64,000 nucleotides of DNA from the NCBI RefSeq assembly GCF_003443735.1, contig NZ_CP031969.1, positions 7,998,001 to 8,062,000 on the forward strand, written 5' to 3'. Origin of the DNA: Streptomyces sp. CC0208. Its GTDB lineage: Bacteria; Actinomycetota; Actinomycetes; Streptomycetales; Streptomycetaceae. Of this stretch, positions 51,761-59,520 are shown piece by piece (positions within the stretch are counted from its first letter, which is position 1; every line of letters starts with the position of its first letter). The notes beneath the pieces are model-generated. The model made no database searches, was not told the origin of the DNA, and was given only the letters and a program-made list of their open reading frames with translations. The translations under genes were made by a program, and so were the position numbers.

Positions 51761-52807
51761 TCAGCCCCGCGGCGGCGCGGTGCTGTCCCTCACCACCAGG
51801 CGCGTCGGGACGAGATCGGTTCCGGGCTGTCCGCCCCCACCCGCGCGGATCTGCTGCAGCACCTTCTGGACACAGCGGTGCCCCACCTCCGCGAAGTCCT
51901 GGTGGACGGTGGTGAGCGGCGGCACGAAGAACGCCGCGTCGGGGATGTCGTCGAAGCCGACCACGCTGACGTCGTACGGCACGGACAGCCCCCGCTCGTG
52001 GAACGCGCGCAGCAGCCCCAGCGCCATCTGGTCGTTGGCGGCGAACACGGCCGTGCAGTCCGGGGGGTCGGCGAGCACCAGCCCGGCCGCGTAACCGGAC
52101 TCGGCCGACCAGTCCCCGTACAGCGCGGGCGGCACCGGCCGCCCGGCCTCCTGGAGCACCGCACGCCAGGCCTGGGCCCGCCGCTGCCCCGCGAAGGACG
52201 CCTGAGGCCCGGTGACGTGCCATACGGTCCGATGACCCAGGTCGAGCAGATGCCGCACGGCCTGCCGGGCGCCGTCCGCCTGATCGGTGTCGACCACGCT
52301 GTAGCGGTCGCCGGCGTCGGAGTCCACCACGACGACATGCACCCCGGGCGGCAGCTGCACCGTCCCGGTGTCGAGGAGATGGATCTCCATGATAACGATG
52401 ACCGCGTCGACGGCCAGCTCGCCCATGCGCGTGAAGGCGCCCAGGACGTTGTCCTGCGTCGGCACGTCGATGGGGATCAGGGTGATCGCGTAGCCCTCGG
52501 CCGCCGCGTGCGTGGCGATCGCCTCCACGGTGCGGCTGTTGCCCGTGGAGGACAGGCTGAACAGGATCACGCCGATGGTGTTGAACTGGCCGTACCGCAG
52601 GGCCCGCGCGGCGCTGTTGGGCCGGTAGCCCAGTTCCCGCATGGCGGCCAGGACCTGCTCGCGCGTGGAGGCGACCACCCCGGAGTGACCGTTGGAGACC
52701 CGCGACACCGTCTGCGAGGAGACGCCCGCCAGTTTGGCGACGTCGGCCATGGACACGCGCTGCTTGCGCCGCCCCCCGGGTACACCGGAACCTCCCCGCT
52801 CCACCAC
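51761..52807 (-). CDS. LacI family transcriptional regulator
   Basis: A 348-residue complete LacI/GalR regulator. The helix-turn-helix VSMADVAKLAGVSSQTVSRVSNGHSGVVASTREQVLAAMRELGYRPNSAARAL covers about residues 18-70, including the hinge helix, and the effector domain follows (TIGVILFSLSSTGNSRTVEAIATHAAAEGYAITLI, VVVDSDAGDRYSVVDTDQADGARQAVRHLLDLGHRTVWHVTGP, DVSVVGFDDIPDAAFFVPPLTTVHQDF). GTG at 52805-52807 has GGAGGAGG five bases upstream. It is divergent from a GH5 cellulase gene; a perfect 18-bp palindrome between them is its likely operator, with a cello- or gluco-oligosaccharide as inducer. Confidence 0.93.
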   Translation of the reverse strand: MVERGGSGVPGGRRKQRVSMADVAKLAGVSSQTVSRVSNGHSGVVASTREQVLAAMRELGYRPNSAARALRYGQFNTIGVILFSLSSTGNSRTVEAIATHAAAEGYAITLIPIDVPTQDNVLGAFTRMGELAVDAVIVIMEIHLLDTGTVQLPPGVHVVVVDSDAGDRYSVVDTDQADGARQAVRHLLDLGHRTVWHVTGPQASFAGQRRAQAWRAVLQEAGRPVPPALYGDWSAESGYAAGLVLADPPDCTAVFAANDQMALGLLRAFHERGLSVPYDVSVVGFDDIPDAAFFVPPLTTVHQDFAEVGHRCVQKVLQQIRAGGGGQPGTDLVPTRLVVRDSTAPPRG

Positions 52808-52922
52808 TGCTGCCTCCTCCGGCCCAACCTATGGCCAACGCGACCTGTTGCGTGTCGCACCGGATGTTACGTGTGGGAAACCTTGACGGTCGCCGGAGCG
52901 GATGCCACGATTCCGGCGCCGT

Positions 52923-52940
52923 CATGTTTACGTAAACATG
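52923..52940. promoter_or_regulatory. LacI operator before the GH5 gene
   Basis: CATGTTTACGTAAACATG is a perfect 18-bp palindrome with the central CG step preferred by LacI-family proteins. It lies 26 bases upstream of the cellulase ATG and about 115 bases upstream of the divergent LacI gene. It is strikingly AT-rich for this genome. Confidence 0.8.
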
Positions 52941-52965
52941 CTGTCATTCCGAAAGGGTTTGGTCG

Positions 52966-54024
52966 ATGCGCAAGACCCCCGTCAGCACCCGTCGCGCCCC
53001 GAGGCTGCGTGCCTCGCTCGTCGCCGTCGCGATCGCCGCGATCAGCGGCGCCACCCTCACCGGCAGCCCCGCCTCCGCCGCCGCGCCGACCACCGACACG
53101 ACCCAGTTCAAGGGCGTCAACTGGGCCGACCCGCGCGACAACTTCGCCGACGACGAGCTCCAGCTGTCGGGCCTGTCGACCTCCGACACCTACGCCCAGA
53201 CGTACACCAAGGCGACCCGCGTCATCTCGGCCTTCCGCGCCAACCTCGGCGCGAACACCGTCCGGCTGCCGATCAACCCGTACACCGTCAACGGCTCCTA
53301 CTGGAAGTCGTACCGGGGCGTCATAGACGCGGCGACGGCGCAGGGCTTCAAGGTCATCGTGTCCTACTGGGAGGGCACGGGCGACCGCAAGGACGGCTTC
53401 ATCGACGACGAGGCCACCTACTGGCCGATGTGGAACACCGTCGTCAAGGCCTACAAGCACAACTCCCGGGTCTACTTCGAGCCGATGAACGAGCCGCACG
53501 GCTACACCGACACCCAGTGGGCCGACATCGCCGCGAAGTGGCTGGACACCTACAAGTCGGTGCCGCGCAACCGCGTCTTCGTCAGCGGCGCCGGCTACAA
53601 CGACCACGTCACCACGGTGTGCGCCGACCCGCGCCTGAAGGGCACCTACCTGTCGCTGCACCACTACGGCTTCTGGAAGTCGTACGCCACCTACGACCAG
53701 TGGGTCGCCGACCTGAAGGTGCGCATCGGCGACTGCGCGAACCGGACCGTGGCGGACGAGTTCGGCGCGCCGATGACGACCGGCCTGAACTACAACGTGA
53801 AGACCCCGGACGACAACTTCGTCAACTACGTCCAGGCCGTCACCGACACCTTCCGCGAGCTGAAGATGGGTTCGGTGTACTGGCCGGGCCTGCGCACCGA
53901 CGACATCTACTCGATGCAGAAGCTCGTCGGTCCAGCCAACCGCCCGTGGCTGGAGACCACCAACCAGACCGGTGCCGACCGCCTCGCCTGGGCCTGGGGC
54001 CGCGGCAAGCCCGTCAAGGGCTGA
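52966..54024 (+). CDS. secreted glycoside hydrolase family 5 (cellulase-type)
   Basis: A 352-residue exported enzyme. The signal peptide (RRAPRLRASLVAVAIAAISG to ASA) is cleaved near residue 39. The GH5 barrel has NTVRLPINPYTV, the acid/base Glu176 in FEPMNEPHG, LSLHHYGFW, and the nucleophile Glu265 in VADEFGAP, with GSVYWPGLRTDD near the end where most members have a Trp. There is no carbohydrate-binding module. GAAAGGG precedes the ATG. Endo-beta-glucanase or related beta-glucan/mannan activity is the likely role. Control by the divergent LacI protein is strongly suggested by the palindrome at 52923-52940. Confidence 0.9.
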   Translation: MRKTPVSTRRAPRLRASLVAVAIAAISGATLTGSPASAAAPTTDTTQFKGVNWADPRDNFADDELQLSGLSTSDTYAQTYTKATRVISAFRANLGANTVRLPINPYTVNGSYWKSYRGVIDAATAQGFKVIVSYWEGTGDRKDGFIDDEATYWPMWNTVVKAYKHNSRVYFEPMNEPHGYTDTQWADIAAKWLDTYKSVPRNRVFVSGAGYNDHVTTVCADPRLKGTYLSLHHYGFWKSYATYDQWVADLKVRIGDCANRTVADEFGAPMTTGLNYNVKTPDDNFVNYVQAVTDTFRELKMGSVYWPGLRTDDIYSMQKLVGPANRPWLETTNQTGADRLAWAWGRGKPVKG

Positions 54025-54032
54025 CCCGTTCC

Positions 54033-54072
54033 CCGGTCGGCCGCGGTGTCTCTCGGTGCCGCGGCCGACCGG
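54033..54072 (+). terminator. strong terminator hairpin after the GH5 gene
   Basis: Perfect 14-bp arms CCGGTCGGCCGCGG (54033-54046) and CCGCGGCCGACCGG (54059-54072) with a 12-base loop, starting nine bases after the cellulase stop. Confidence 0.8.
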
Positions 54073-54170
54073 CGTCCACGGCCGCTGTTCGGACATGGCC
54101 GACTCGCGCCCTTCCCGCGCCCTCCTGAACTGCCCAGACTTCTGGACAGGGACACCGGGGGGAGGCCGCC

Positions 54171-54872
54171 GTGGCCAGGCGTCGACGGGGTACGGCCGCT
54201 CGCAGAAGGCGGGCGCGGAGGATCAGGTGGAGCGCGGGCGGCGGCGCGGTGGCGCTGGTCCTCCTGGTGGTGTTCTGGACGCGCGTGTGGCCGTATCTGT
54301 TGGGTTTCCTGCTGGTCGGTGTCGCGGGGGCGATCGGATGGCGGCTGTGGTGCACGGACCGGCTGCTGCGCGGCCGGGACCGTCGATGGCGCCGCGAGGA
54401 CGCGGTGCAGGCGGGCCGGCGGACCCTCGCCGAGGTGGACGTCATGACGGGCACCGAGTTCGAGGAACTGGTCGCGGGACTGTGCCGCCGGGACGGCTGC
54501 ACGGAGGTCCGCCGGGTGGGCGGCGCGGGCGACAACGGCGCCGATGTCCTCGGGCGGCTGCCGGACGGCCGGACGATGGTCGTCCAGTGCAAACGGTATG
54601 CACCGAGCAGGGCGATCCCCAACCGCGAGCTGCGCGATCTGCTGGGCGCGCGGGTGCACTTCCGCGCCGACGTGGCCGTGTTCGTCACGACCTCACGCTT
54701 CACCGGCCCCTCCGAGAGGTTCGCCGTGGAGCACGACATCCTCGCCGTGCACCGCGATCTCCTGGGCCTGTGGAACAACGGGGCCTCACTGATGTCACTG
54801 AGCCCCGTGAACGGCCGCGGCCAGGGTGACGCCCGGCACCGGGCTCGCTGGAAACAGGCTTACGGAGACTAG
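54171..54872 (+). CDS. membrane-anchored Mrr-type restriction endonuclease-like protein
   Basis: A 233-residue protein with a very basic N-terminus (RRRR clusters) and two hydrophobic helices (about 23-57, GAVALVLLVVFWTRVWPYLLGFLLVGVAGAIGW). The C-terminal Mrr-like PD-(D/E)XK nuclease domain has MTGTEFEELVAGLCRRDG, then GGAGDNGADVLGRLPDGRTMVVQCKRY with Asp125, Gln139 and Lys141, and VFVTTSRFTGPS. Family members cleave methylated or damaged DNA; in this subgroup the nuclease is held at the membrane. GTG at 54171 has GGGGGGAGG five bases upstream. It is monocistronic. Confidence 0.87.
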   Translation: MARRRRGTAARRRRARRIRWSAGGGAVALVLLVVFWTRVWPYLLGFLLVGVAGAIGWRLWCTDRLLRGRDRRWRREDAVQAGRRTLAEVDVMTGTEFEELVAGLCRRDGCTEVRRVGGAGDNGADVLGRLPDGRTMVVQCKRYAPSRAIPNRELRDLLGARVHFRADVAVFVTTSRFTGPSERFAVEHDILAVHRDLLGLWNNGASLMSLSPVNGRGQGDARHRARWKQAYGD

Positions 54873-54962
54873 GAGACGCAGGTCACATCCGTGCGTGTCA
54901 CAATCCACCGGGCCATTCAGTCATAGGTGTGTAGCCATCAACAACGGCCGAAGGAGCACACC

Positions 54963-55433
54963 ATGGAAGCCCGACTCGACGTCTTCACCAGCCCGCTGGC
55001 CGGCAAGCTGCTCAAGCACTTCGCCATGGCGGGCAAGGTGGTCACGGACTCGGGACTGCCGATGACCACCCAGGAACTCGTGAAGATCCGCGCGAGCCAG
55101 ATCAACGGCTGCGGGTTCTGCCTCGACATGCACACCAAGGAGGCCGCCGCCGCGGGCGAGACCGCGCAGCGCCTCCACATGGTCGCGGCCTGGCGTGAGG
55201 CCAAGGTCTTCACCGAGGCCGAGCGGGCCGCGCTGGAACTGGCGGAGCAGGGCACCCGCCTCGCCGACGGGACGGGCGTCCCGGACGAGGTCTGGGAGAA
55301 CGCGGCCAAGCACTACGACGAGGAGCAGCTCCTCGCGCTGGTCTCCCTGATCGCCGTCATCAACGCCTTCAACCGGCTGAACGTCATGACCCAGCAGCCG
55401 GCCGGCGACTACGTGGTCGGTCAGTTCGGCTGA
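54963..55433 (+). CDS. carboxymuconolactone decarboxylase/AhpD-like protein
   Basis: A 156-residue helical protein. The AhpD-type redox motif Cys50-Gly-Phe-Cys53 with His57 (INGCGFCLDMHTKEA) is intact, preceded by a conserved ELVKIRASQ helix. Such proteins act as alkylhydroperoxidases or thiol-dependent peroxide reductases; decarboxylase members lack the CxxC. ATG 54963 has AAGGAG six bases upstream. It is transcribed alone and convergent with the peptide ABC operon. Confidence 0.9.
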   Translation: MEARLDVFTSPLAGKLLKHFAMAGKVVTDSGLPMTTQELVKIRASQINGCGFCLDMHTKEAAAAGETAQRLHMVAAWREAKVFTEAERAALELAEQGTRLADGTGVPDEVWENAAKHYDEEQLLALVSLIAVINAFNRLNVMTQQPAGDYVVGQFG

Positions 55434-55456
55434 GCCTGACGGACCGGGTGGCCGGA

Positions 55457-55476
55457 CCGGGGGCTGCAGACCCCGG
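55457..55476. terminator. possible bidirectional terminator
   Basis: CCGGGG (55457-55462) and CCCCGG (55471-55476) form a 6-bp GC stem with an eight-base loop between the convergent AhpD-like gene and the peptide ABC operon. Confidence 0.4.
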
Positions 55477-55492
55477 GCCCGACCTCGGTCCC

Positions 55493-56515
55493 TCAGCCGG
55501 CCAACGGGAAGTGGCAGGCCACCTGGCGGCCCGAAGCCGTGGCCGCGAGGCGCGGACGCTCCGCCGCGCACCGCTCCTGGGCGTAGGGACACCGGGTGCG
55601 GAACGGGCAGCCGGTGGGCTTGTCCGCCGGACTGGGCACCTCGCCGGTCAGGACGACGCGTTCCCGGGGCGGGGCTTGCTCCGCCGGCGATCCGTCGTCG
55701 ATGTCCGGCACCGCCGACAGCAGCGCCTGGGTGTACGGATGGGCGGGGGCCGAGAACAACGCCTCCGTTTCGGCGAGTTCGACGATCTCACCGAGATACA
55801 TGACGGCGATCCGGTCCGACACATGACGGACCACACCGAGATCGTGCGCGATGAAGACATAGGTGAGGCCGAAGTCCTCCTGGAGGTCGGCGAACAGGTT
55901 GAGCACCTGCGCCTGGATCGACACGTCCAGCGCGGACACCGGCTCGTCGGCCACGATCAGCTTCGGGTTCGTCGCCAACGCCCGCGCGATACCGATGCGT
56001 TGGCGCTGCCCGCCGGAGAACTCGTGCGGATACCGTTCCAGATGGGCCGCCGCCAGTCCTACGACGTCGAAGAGCTCGCCGACCCGGCGGCGGACCGCGG
56101 CCGCGTCGCCGTACCGGTGCACCAGCAGCGGTTCGGCCACGATGTCCCCTGCGCGGCGCCGGGGGTTGAGCGAGGCATGCGGGTCCTGGAAGACCAGTTG
56201 CATGCCCGGCCGCACCGGCCGCAGTCGGCGCGTGGACAGCGTCGAGATGTCCCGCCCGTCGAACTCGACGCGCCCGCCCGTGAGGTCGGTGAGCCGGACC
56301 AGACACCGGCCCAGCGTGGACTTTCCGCAGCCGGACTCCCCGACGACACCGAGGGTTTCGCCGCCGCGCACCTCCAGGGAGACCCCGTCGACCGCGCGCA
56401 GCACCTGACGCCTGCCGCGTACGGGGTAGTGCTTGGTGACGTCCGTGGCACGCAGCAGGATCTCCTCGCCGGGAGGCGCCCCATCGTCCACCGTCACGAT
56501 CTTCTGCGCCGTCAC
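55493..56515 (-). CDS. peptide ABC importer ATPase, OppF/DppF type
   Basis: A 340-residue ATPase. Walker A GESGCGKST, Q-loop VFQDPHASLNPR, signature FSGGQRQRIGIARAL, Walker B LIVADEPVSALD, and the oligopeptide-type C-terminal extension with the cysteine cluster CPFRTRCPYAQERCAAERP (iron-sulfur-like). GTG at 56513-56515 overlaps the OppD stop by four bases. It is the last gene of a six-gene operon and would power import together with the OppD-type subunit. Confidence 0.94.
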   Translation of the reverse strand: MTAQKIVTVDDGAPPGEEILLRATDVTKHYPVRGRRQVLRAVDGVSLEVRGGETLGVVGESGCGKSTLGRCLVRLTDLTGGRVEFDGRDISTLSTRRLRPVRPGMQLVFQDPHASLNPRRRAGDIVAEPLLVHRYGDAAAVRRRVGELFDVVGLAAAHLERYPHEFSGGQRQRIGIARALATNPKLIVADEPVSALDVSIQAQVLNLFADLQEDFGLTYVFIAHDLGVVRHVSDRIAVMYLGEIVELAETEALFSAPAHPYTQALLSAVPDIDDGSPAEQAPPRERVVLTGEVPSPADKPTGCPFRTRCPYAQERCAAERPRLAATASGRQVACHFPLAG

Positions 56516-57540
56516 GACACCGCCTCCGTGTTCACGTCTTCGTCGGACGTCAGCCGCAGTCCCGCACGGTCGTCCGGCGGCAGCCAACACGCGTCCAGAT
56601 GCGCGGCGTTCCCACCGCCCGCGGTGAGCGCCGGACGTTCCTCGCACCGCTCGTGCCGGAGCCGGCAGCGCGGCGCGAACGCGCAGCCCTCCGGAACCGC
56701 GCCCGGCGACACCGGCGTACCCGCGATGGTCGGCAACCGCCACAGCCGGGCCCCGCCCACCCGGGGCACCGAATCGAGCAGGCCCCAGGTGTACGGATGC
56801 CGCGGACCGTGGAACACCGCCCGCCGCGGGCCCTGTTCGGCCGCGCGGCCGCCGTACATGACGAGGACCCGGTCGGCGATCTGGGAGACCACGCCCATGT
56901 CGTGGGTGATGAGGACCATCGCGGAGCCCTGGGCGTTGAGGTCCCGCATCAGATCGAGGATCTGCGCCTGGACCGTAACGTCCAGCGCCGTCGTCGGCTC
57001 GTCGGCGATCAGCAGCGAGGGGTTGCAGGAGAGCGCCATCGCGATGACCGCGCGCTGGCGCATGCCGCCGGAGAACTCGTGCGGATAGGCGTTCACCCGC
57101 GAGGCCGCGTCCGGGATGCCGACGTCGGAGAGCAACCGGACCGCACGGGCCCGTGCCTCCTTGCGGGAGACCTGTTCGTGCGCCCGGATCTGCTCGGCGA
57201 TCTGCCAGCCCACGGTGTACACCGGGGTCAGCGCGGTCATCGGGTCCTGGAAGACCATCGCGATCTCCCGGCCCCGCACCGCACGCATCTCCTTGTCGGA
57301 CAGGGTGAGCAGGTCCCGGCCGCGGAAGCGGACCTCGCCCGACACGGTCACGTTCGGACTGGTCAGCAGCCGCAGCACGGCCAGCATCGACACACTCTTG
57401 CCGGATCCCGACTCGCCCACCACGCCCAGGACTTCGCCGGGACCGACGCGGAAGGAGAGACCGTCGACGGCGGTGACAGGGCCCTGTCGGGTGCGGAACC
57501 GCACTCTCAGGTCGCGTACGTCCAGCAGGGGTTCAGGCAT
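56512..57540 (-). CDS. peptide ABC importer ATPase, OppD/DppD type
   Basis: A 342-residue ATPase with Walker A GESGSGKS, Q-loop VFQDPMTALTPVYTVG, signature FSGGMRQRAVIAMAL, Walker B LLIADEPTTALDVTVQ and the H-loop LITHDMGVV. The C-terminal OppD extension has CAFAPRCRLRHERCEERP. ATG at 57538-57540 overlaps the end of the DppB-type permease gene by eight bases. It forms a heterodimer with the following OppF-type ATPase. Confidence 0.94.
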   Translation of the reverse strand: MPEPLLDVRDLRVRFRTRQGPVTAVDGLSFRVGPGEVLGVVGESGSGKSVSMLAVLRLLTSPNVTVSGEVRFRGRDLLTLSDKEMRAVRGREIAMVFQDPMTALTPVYTVGWQIAEQIRAHEQVSRKEARARAVRLLSDVGIPDAASRVNAYPHEFSGGMRQRAVIAMALSCNPSLLIADEPTTALDVTVQAQILDLMRDLNAQGSAMVLITHDMGVVSQIADRVLVMYGGRAAEQGPRRAVFHGPRHPYTWGLLDSVPRVGGARLWRLPTIAGTPVSPGAVPEGCAFAPRCRLRHERCEERPALTAGGGNAAHLDACWLPPDDRAGLRLTSDEDVNTEAVS

Positions 57541-58507
57541 GGCGGGCCCTCGGATCGAGTCGCGCGTACAGGATGTCCACCAGGGCGTTGGCGAGGACCA
57601 CGAAGAACGCCGCGTACAGAACCGTGCCCATGATCACGGGCAGGTCCAGGTTCTGCAGGGCGTCGAAGGTGAGCTTGCCGATGCCGGGCAGACCGAAGAC
57701 CACCTCGGTGAGCAGTGCGGCCCCGCCCACGAGCGCGCCGAAGTCCAGGCCGAACAGCGACACGATCGGGATCAGTGAGCAGCGCAGGGCGTGCCGGACG
57801 AGGATCCGCCGCTCCGACAGGCCCTTGGCGCGGGCCGTACGGACGTAGTCCTCGCCCAGCGCGGTGACGACCTCGCCGCGCAGCAGCCGGGCGTAGATCC
57901 CGGCGTACAGCAGGGCCAGGGTGAGCCACGGGAAGAGCATGTGCAGCGCCCACTGGCCGGGGTCCTGGCCGAGGCCCACGTAGCCGGGCGGGGGCACCCA
58001 GGAGAAGAGCGAGTCGTGCAGCTGCTTCTGGGTGAGGAGGTTGACGACCTCGCCGAGCCAGTAGGCCGGGAGCGAGACGCCGACCACGCCGACCAGCATG
58101 ATCAGTGGGTCGGCGGCCTTGCCGCGCAGGGTCGCCGCGGCCGTGCCCATGAGGATGCCGGCCGTCATCCAGATCAGGGCCGCGCCGATGACCAGGGACA
58201 GCGTCACGGGGGTGGCCTGGAGGATCTGCGGGATGACCCGGGAGCCGCGGTTGACGAACGACTCCAGGTCCCGGTCGATCAACAGATGGCGCATCATCAG
58301 CAGATAGCGGATCGGCATCGGCCGGTCGAGCCCGAAGGAGTGCCGTACCTGGGCGAGCGTGGCGGGGTCGGCGTTGCGGCCCGCGATCCGGGCCGCCGGG
58401 TCGACCCCCGGGGTGGCGAAGAAGATCAGGAACACCAGCACACTGATGGCGAACATCACCAGCAGGGCCGAGCCGAAACGCTTCAGGGCGAAGACGAGCA
58501 CGGTCAC
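57533..58507 (-). CDS. peptide ABC importer permease, DppB/OppB type
   Basis: A 324-residue permease with six helices. It starts VLVFALKRFGSALLVMFAISVLVFLIFFATPGVDP, with the typical FGLDRPMPIRYLL segment, and the EAA-like loop GEDYVRTARAKGLSERRILVRHALR near the C-terminus. GTG at 58505-58507 overlaps the DppC stop (GTGA). The large loop after helix 1 is usual for DppB. Confidence 0.93.
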   Translation of the reverse strand: MTVLVFALKRFGSALLVMFAISVLVFLIFFATPGVDPAARIAGRNADPATLAQVRHSFGLDRPMPIRYLLMMRHLLIDRDLESFVNRGSRVIPQILQATPVTLSLVIGAALIWMTAGILMGTAAATLRGKAADPLIMLVGVVGVSLPAYWLGEVVNLLTQKQLHDSLFSWVPPPGYVGLGQDPGQWALHMLFPWLTLALLYAGIYARLLRGEVVTALGEDYVRTARAKGLSERRILVRHALRCSLIPIVSLFGLDFGALVGGAALLTEVVFGLPGIGKLTFDALQNLDLPVIMGTVLYAAFFVVLANALVDILYARLDPRARHA

Positions 58508-59520
58508 ATCCCTCCGCGCAGCCGGGCGCTCGGGTCGAGCGCGTCGCGCACCCCGTCGCCGAGGACGTTGAGTGCGGCCGTGGTCAGCGCGATCAGCAGG
58601 CCGGGCGCGATCGTCACGGCGGGCCGGGTGTAGAGGAGCCCCAGGCCGTCCTCGATGATCGTGCCCCAGCTGGCGTCGGGCGGCTGGACGCCGACGGACA
58701 GGAAGGACAGCGCCGACTCGGTGAGCATGGCCAGCGCGGTCATCAGCGGCACGAACACGATCGCCGTGGGCACCACGTTCGGCAGCACCTCCCGGCGCAG
58801 GATGCGTACGGTGGGCGCGCCGGAGCCGACGGCCGCCTGGATGTACTCCTTGTTGCGCAGCACCAGCACCTGGCCGCGCAACGGCCGTGCGATGTACGGC
58901 ACATAGATCGCCGCGATGATCGCGACGGGCAGCCAGAGACTGCCTGCGTCCACGCTCAGCGGGCCGAGTTTGAGCCCGTTGGTGAGCAGGACCACCGACA
59001 GGCAGATGGCCAGCAGGTACACCGGGAACGCCCAGATGACGTCCAGGACACGGGAGATGACAGCGTCCACGACCCCGCCCGCGTACCCGGCGACGACTCC
59101 CACGGCCGTGCCCACGACGCAGGTGAGCAGCGCCGCCGTGAACCCGATGAACAGGCTCGTACGGCCGCCGTACAGCAGGCGGGCCAGCACGTCCCGGCCC
59201 TGGTTGTCGGCGCCGAGGAAGTAGTGGGCGGGGTCCCAGGTCGGGCCGATCGGTGTGACGCCGAGGCCGAGGCCGCTGCTGCTCGGGGTGAGCACCGGCA
59301 CGGTCTTTCCGTCCACGACGGTGGTGCCGGAGACATGGGACTGGAAGGGGTCGGTGTGGGCGATGTGGTCCGCGTAGAGCGGGGCGCACAGGGTTGCGAG
59401 GACGACCAGGAGCAGGACCGCCGCGGCGAAGAGCGCCGTCCTGTTGCGCAGCAGGTCGCCGGCGGCGGTCCGCCAGGGGCCCGGCGAGCGCCGGGACCCT
59501 GGCGACGGGGCGAGGGTCAC
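58504..59520 (-). CDS. peptide ABC importer permease, DppC/OppC type
   Basis: A 338-residue permease. The N-terminus precedes LLRNRTALFAAAVLLLVVLATLCAPLYADHIAHTDP. HYFLGADNQGRDVLARLLYGGRTSLFIGF is the DppC signature (GTDxxGRDxLSR). The EAA loop NKEYIQAAVGSGAPTVRILRREVLPN and QPPDASWGTIIEDG complete it. An unusual insertion of about 30 residues (SGTTVVDGKTVPVLTPSSSG) lies in the first loop. I chose GTG at 59518-59520 because it overlaps the binding-protein stop (GTGA); a GTG three codons upstream is also in frame. Confidence 0.92.
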   Translation of the reverse strand: MTLAPSPGSRRSPGPWRTAAGDLLRNRTALFAAAVLLLVVLATLCAPLYADHIAHTDPFQSHVSGTTVVDGKTVPVLTPSSSGLGLGVTPIGPTWDPAHYFLGADNQGRDVLARLLYGGRTSLFIGFTAALLTCVVGTAVGVVAGYAGGVVDAVISRVLDVIWAFPVYLLAICLSVVLLTNGLKLGPLSVDAGSLWLPVAIIAAIYVPYIARPLRGQVLVLRNKEYIQAAVGSGAPTVRILRREVLPNVVPTAIVFVPLMTALAMLTESALSFLSVGVQPPDASWGTIIEDGLGLLYTRPAVTIAPGLLIALTTAALNVLGDGVRDALDPSARLRGGM

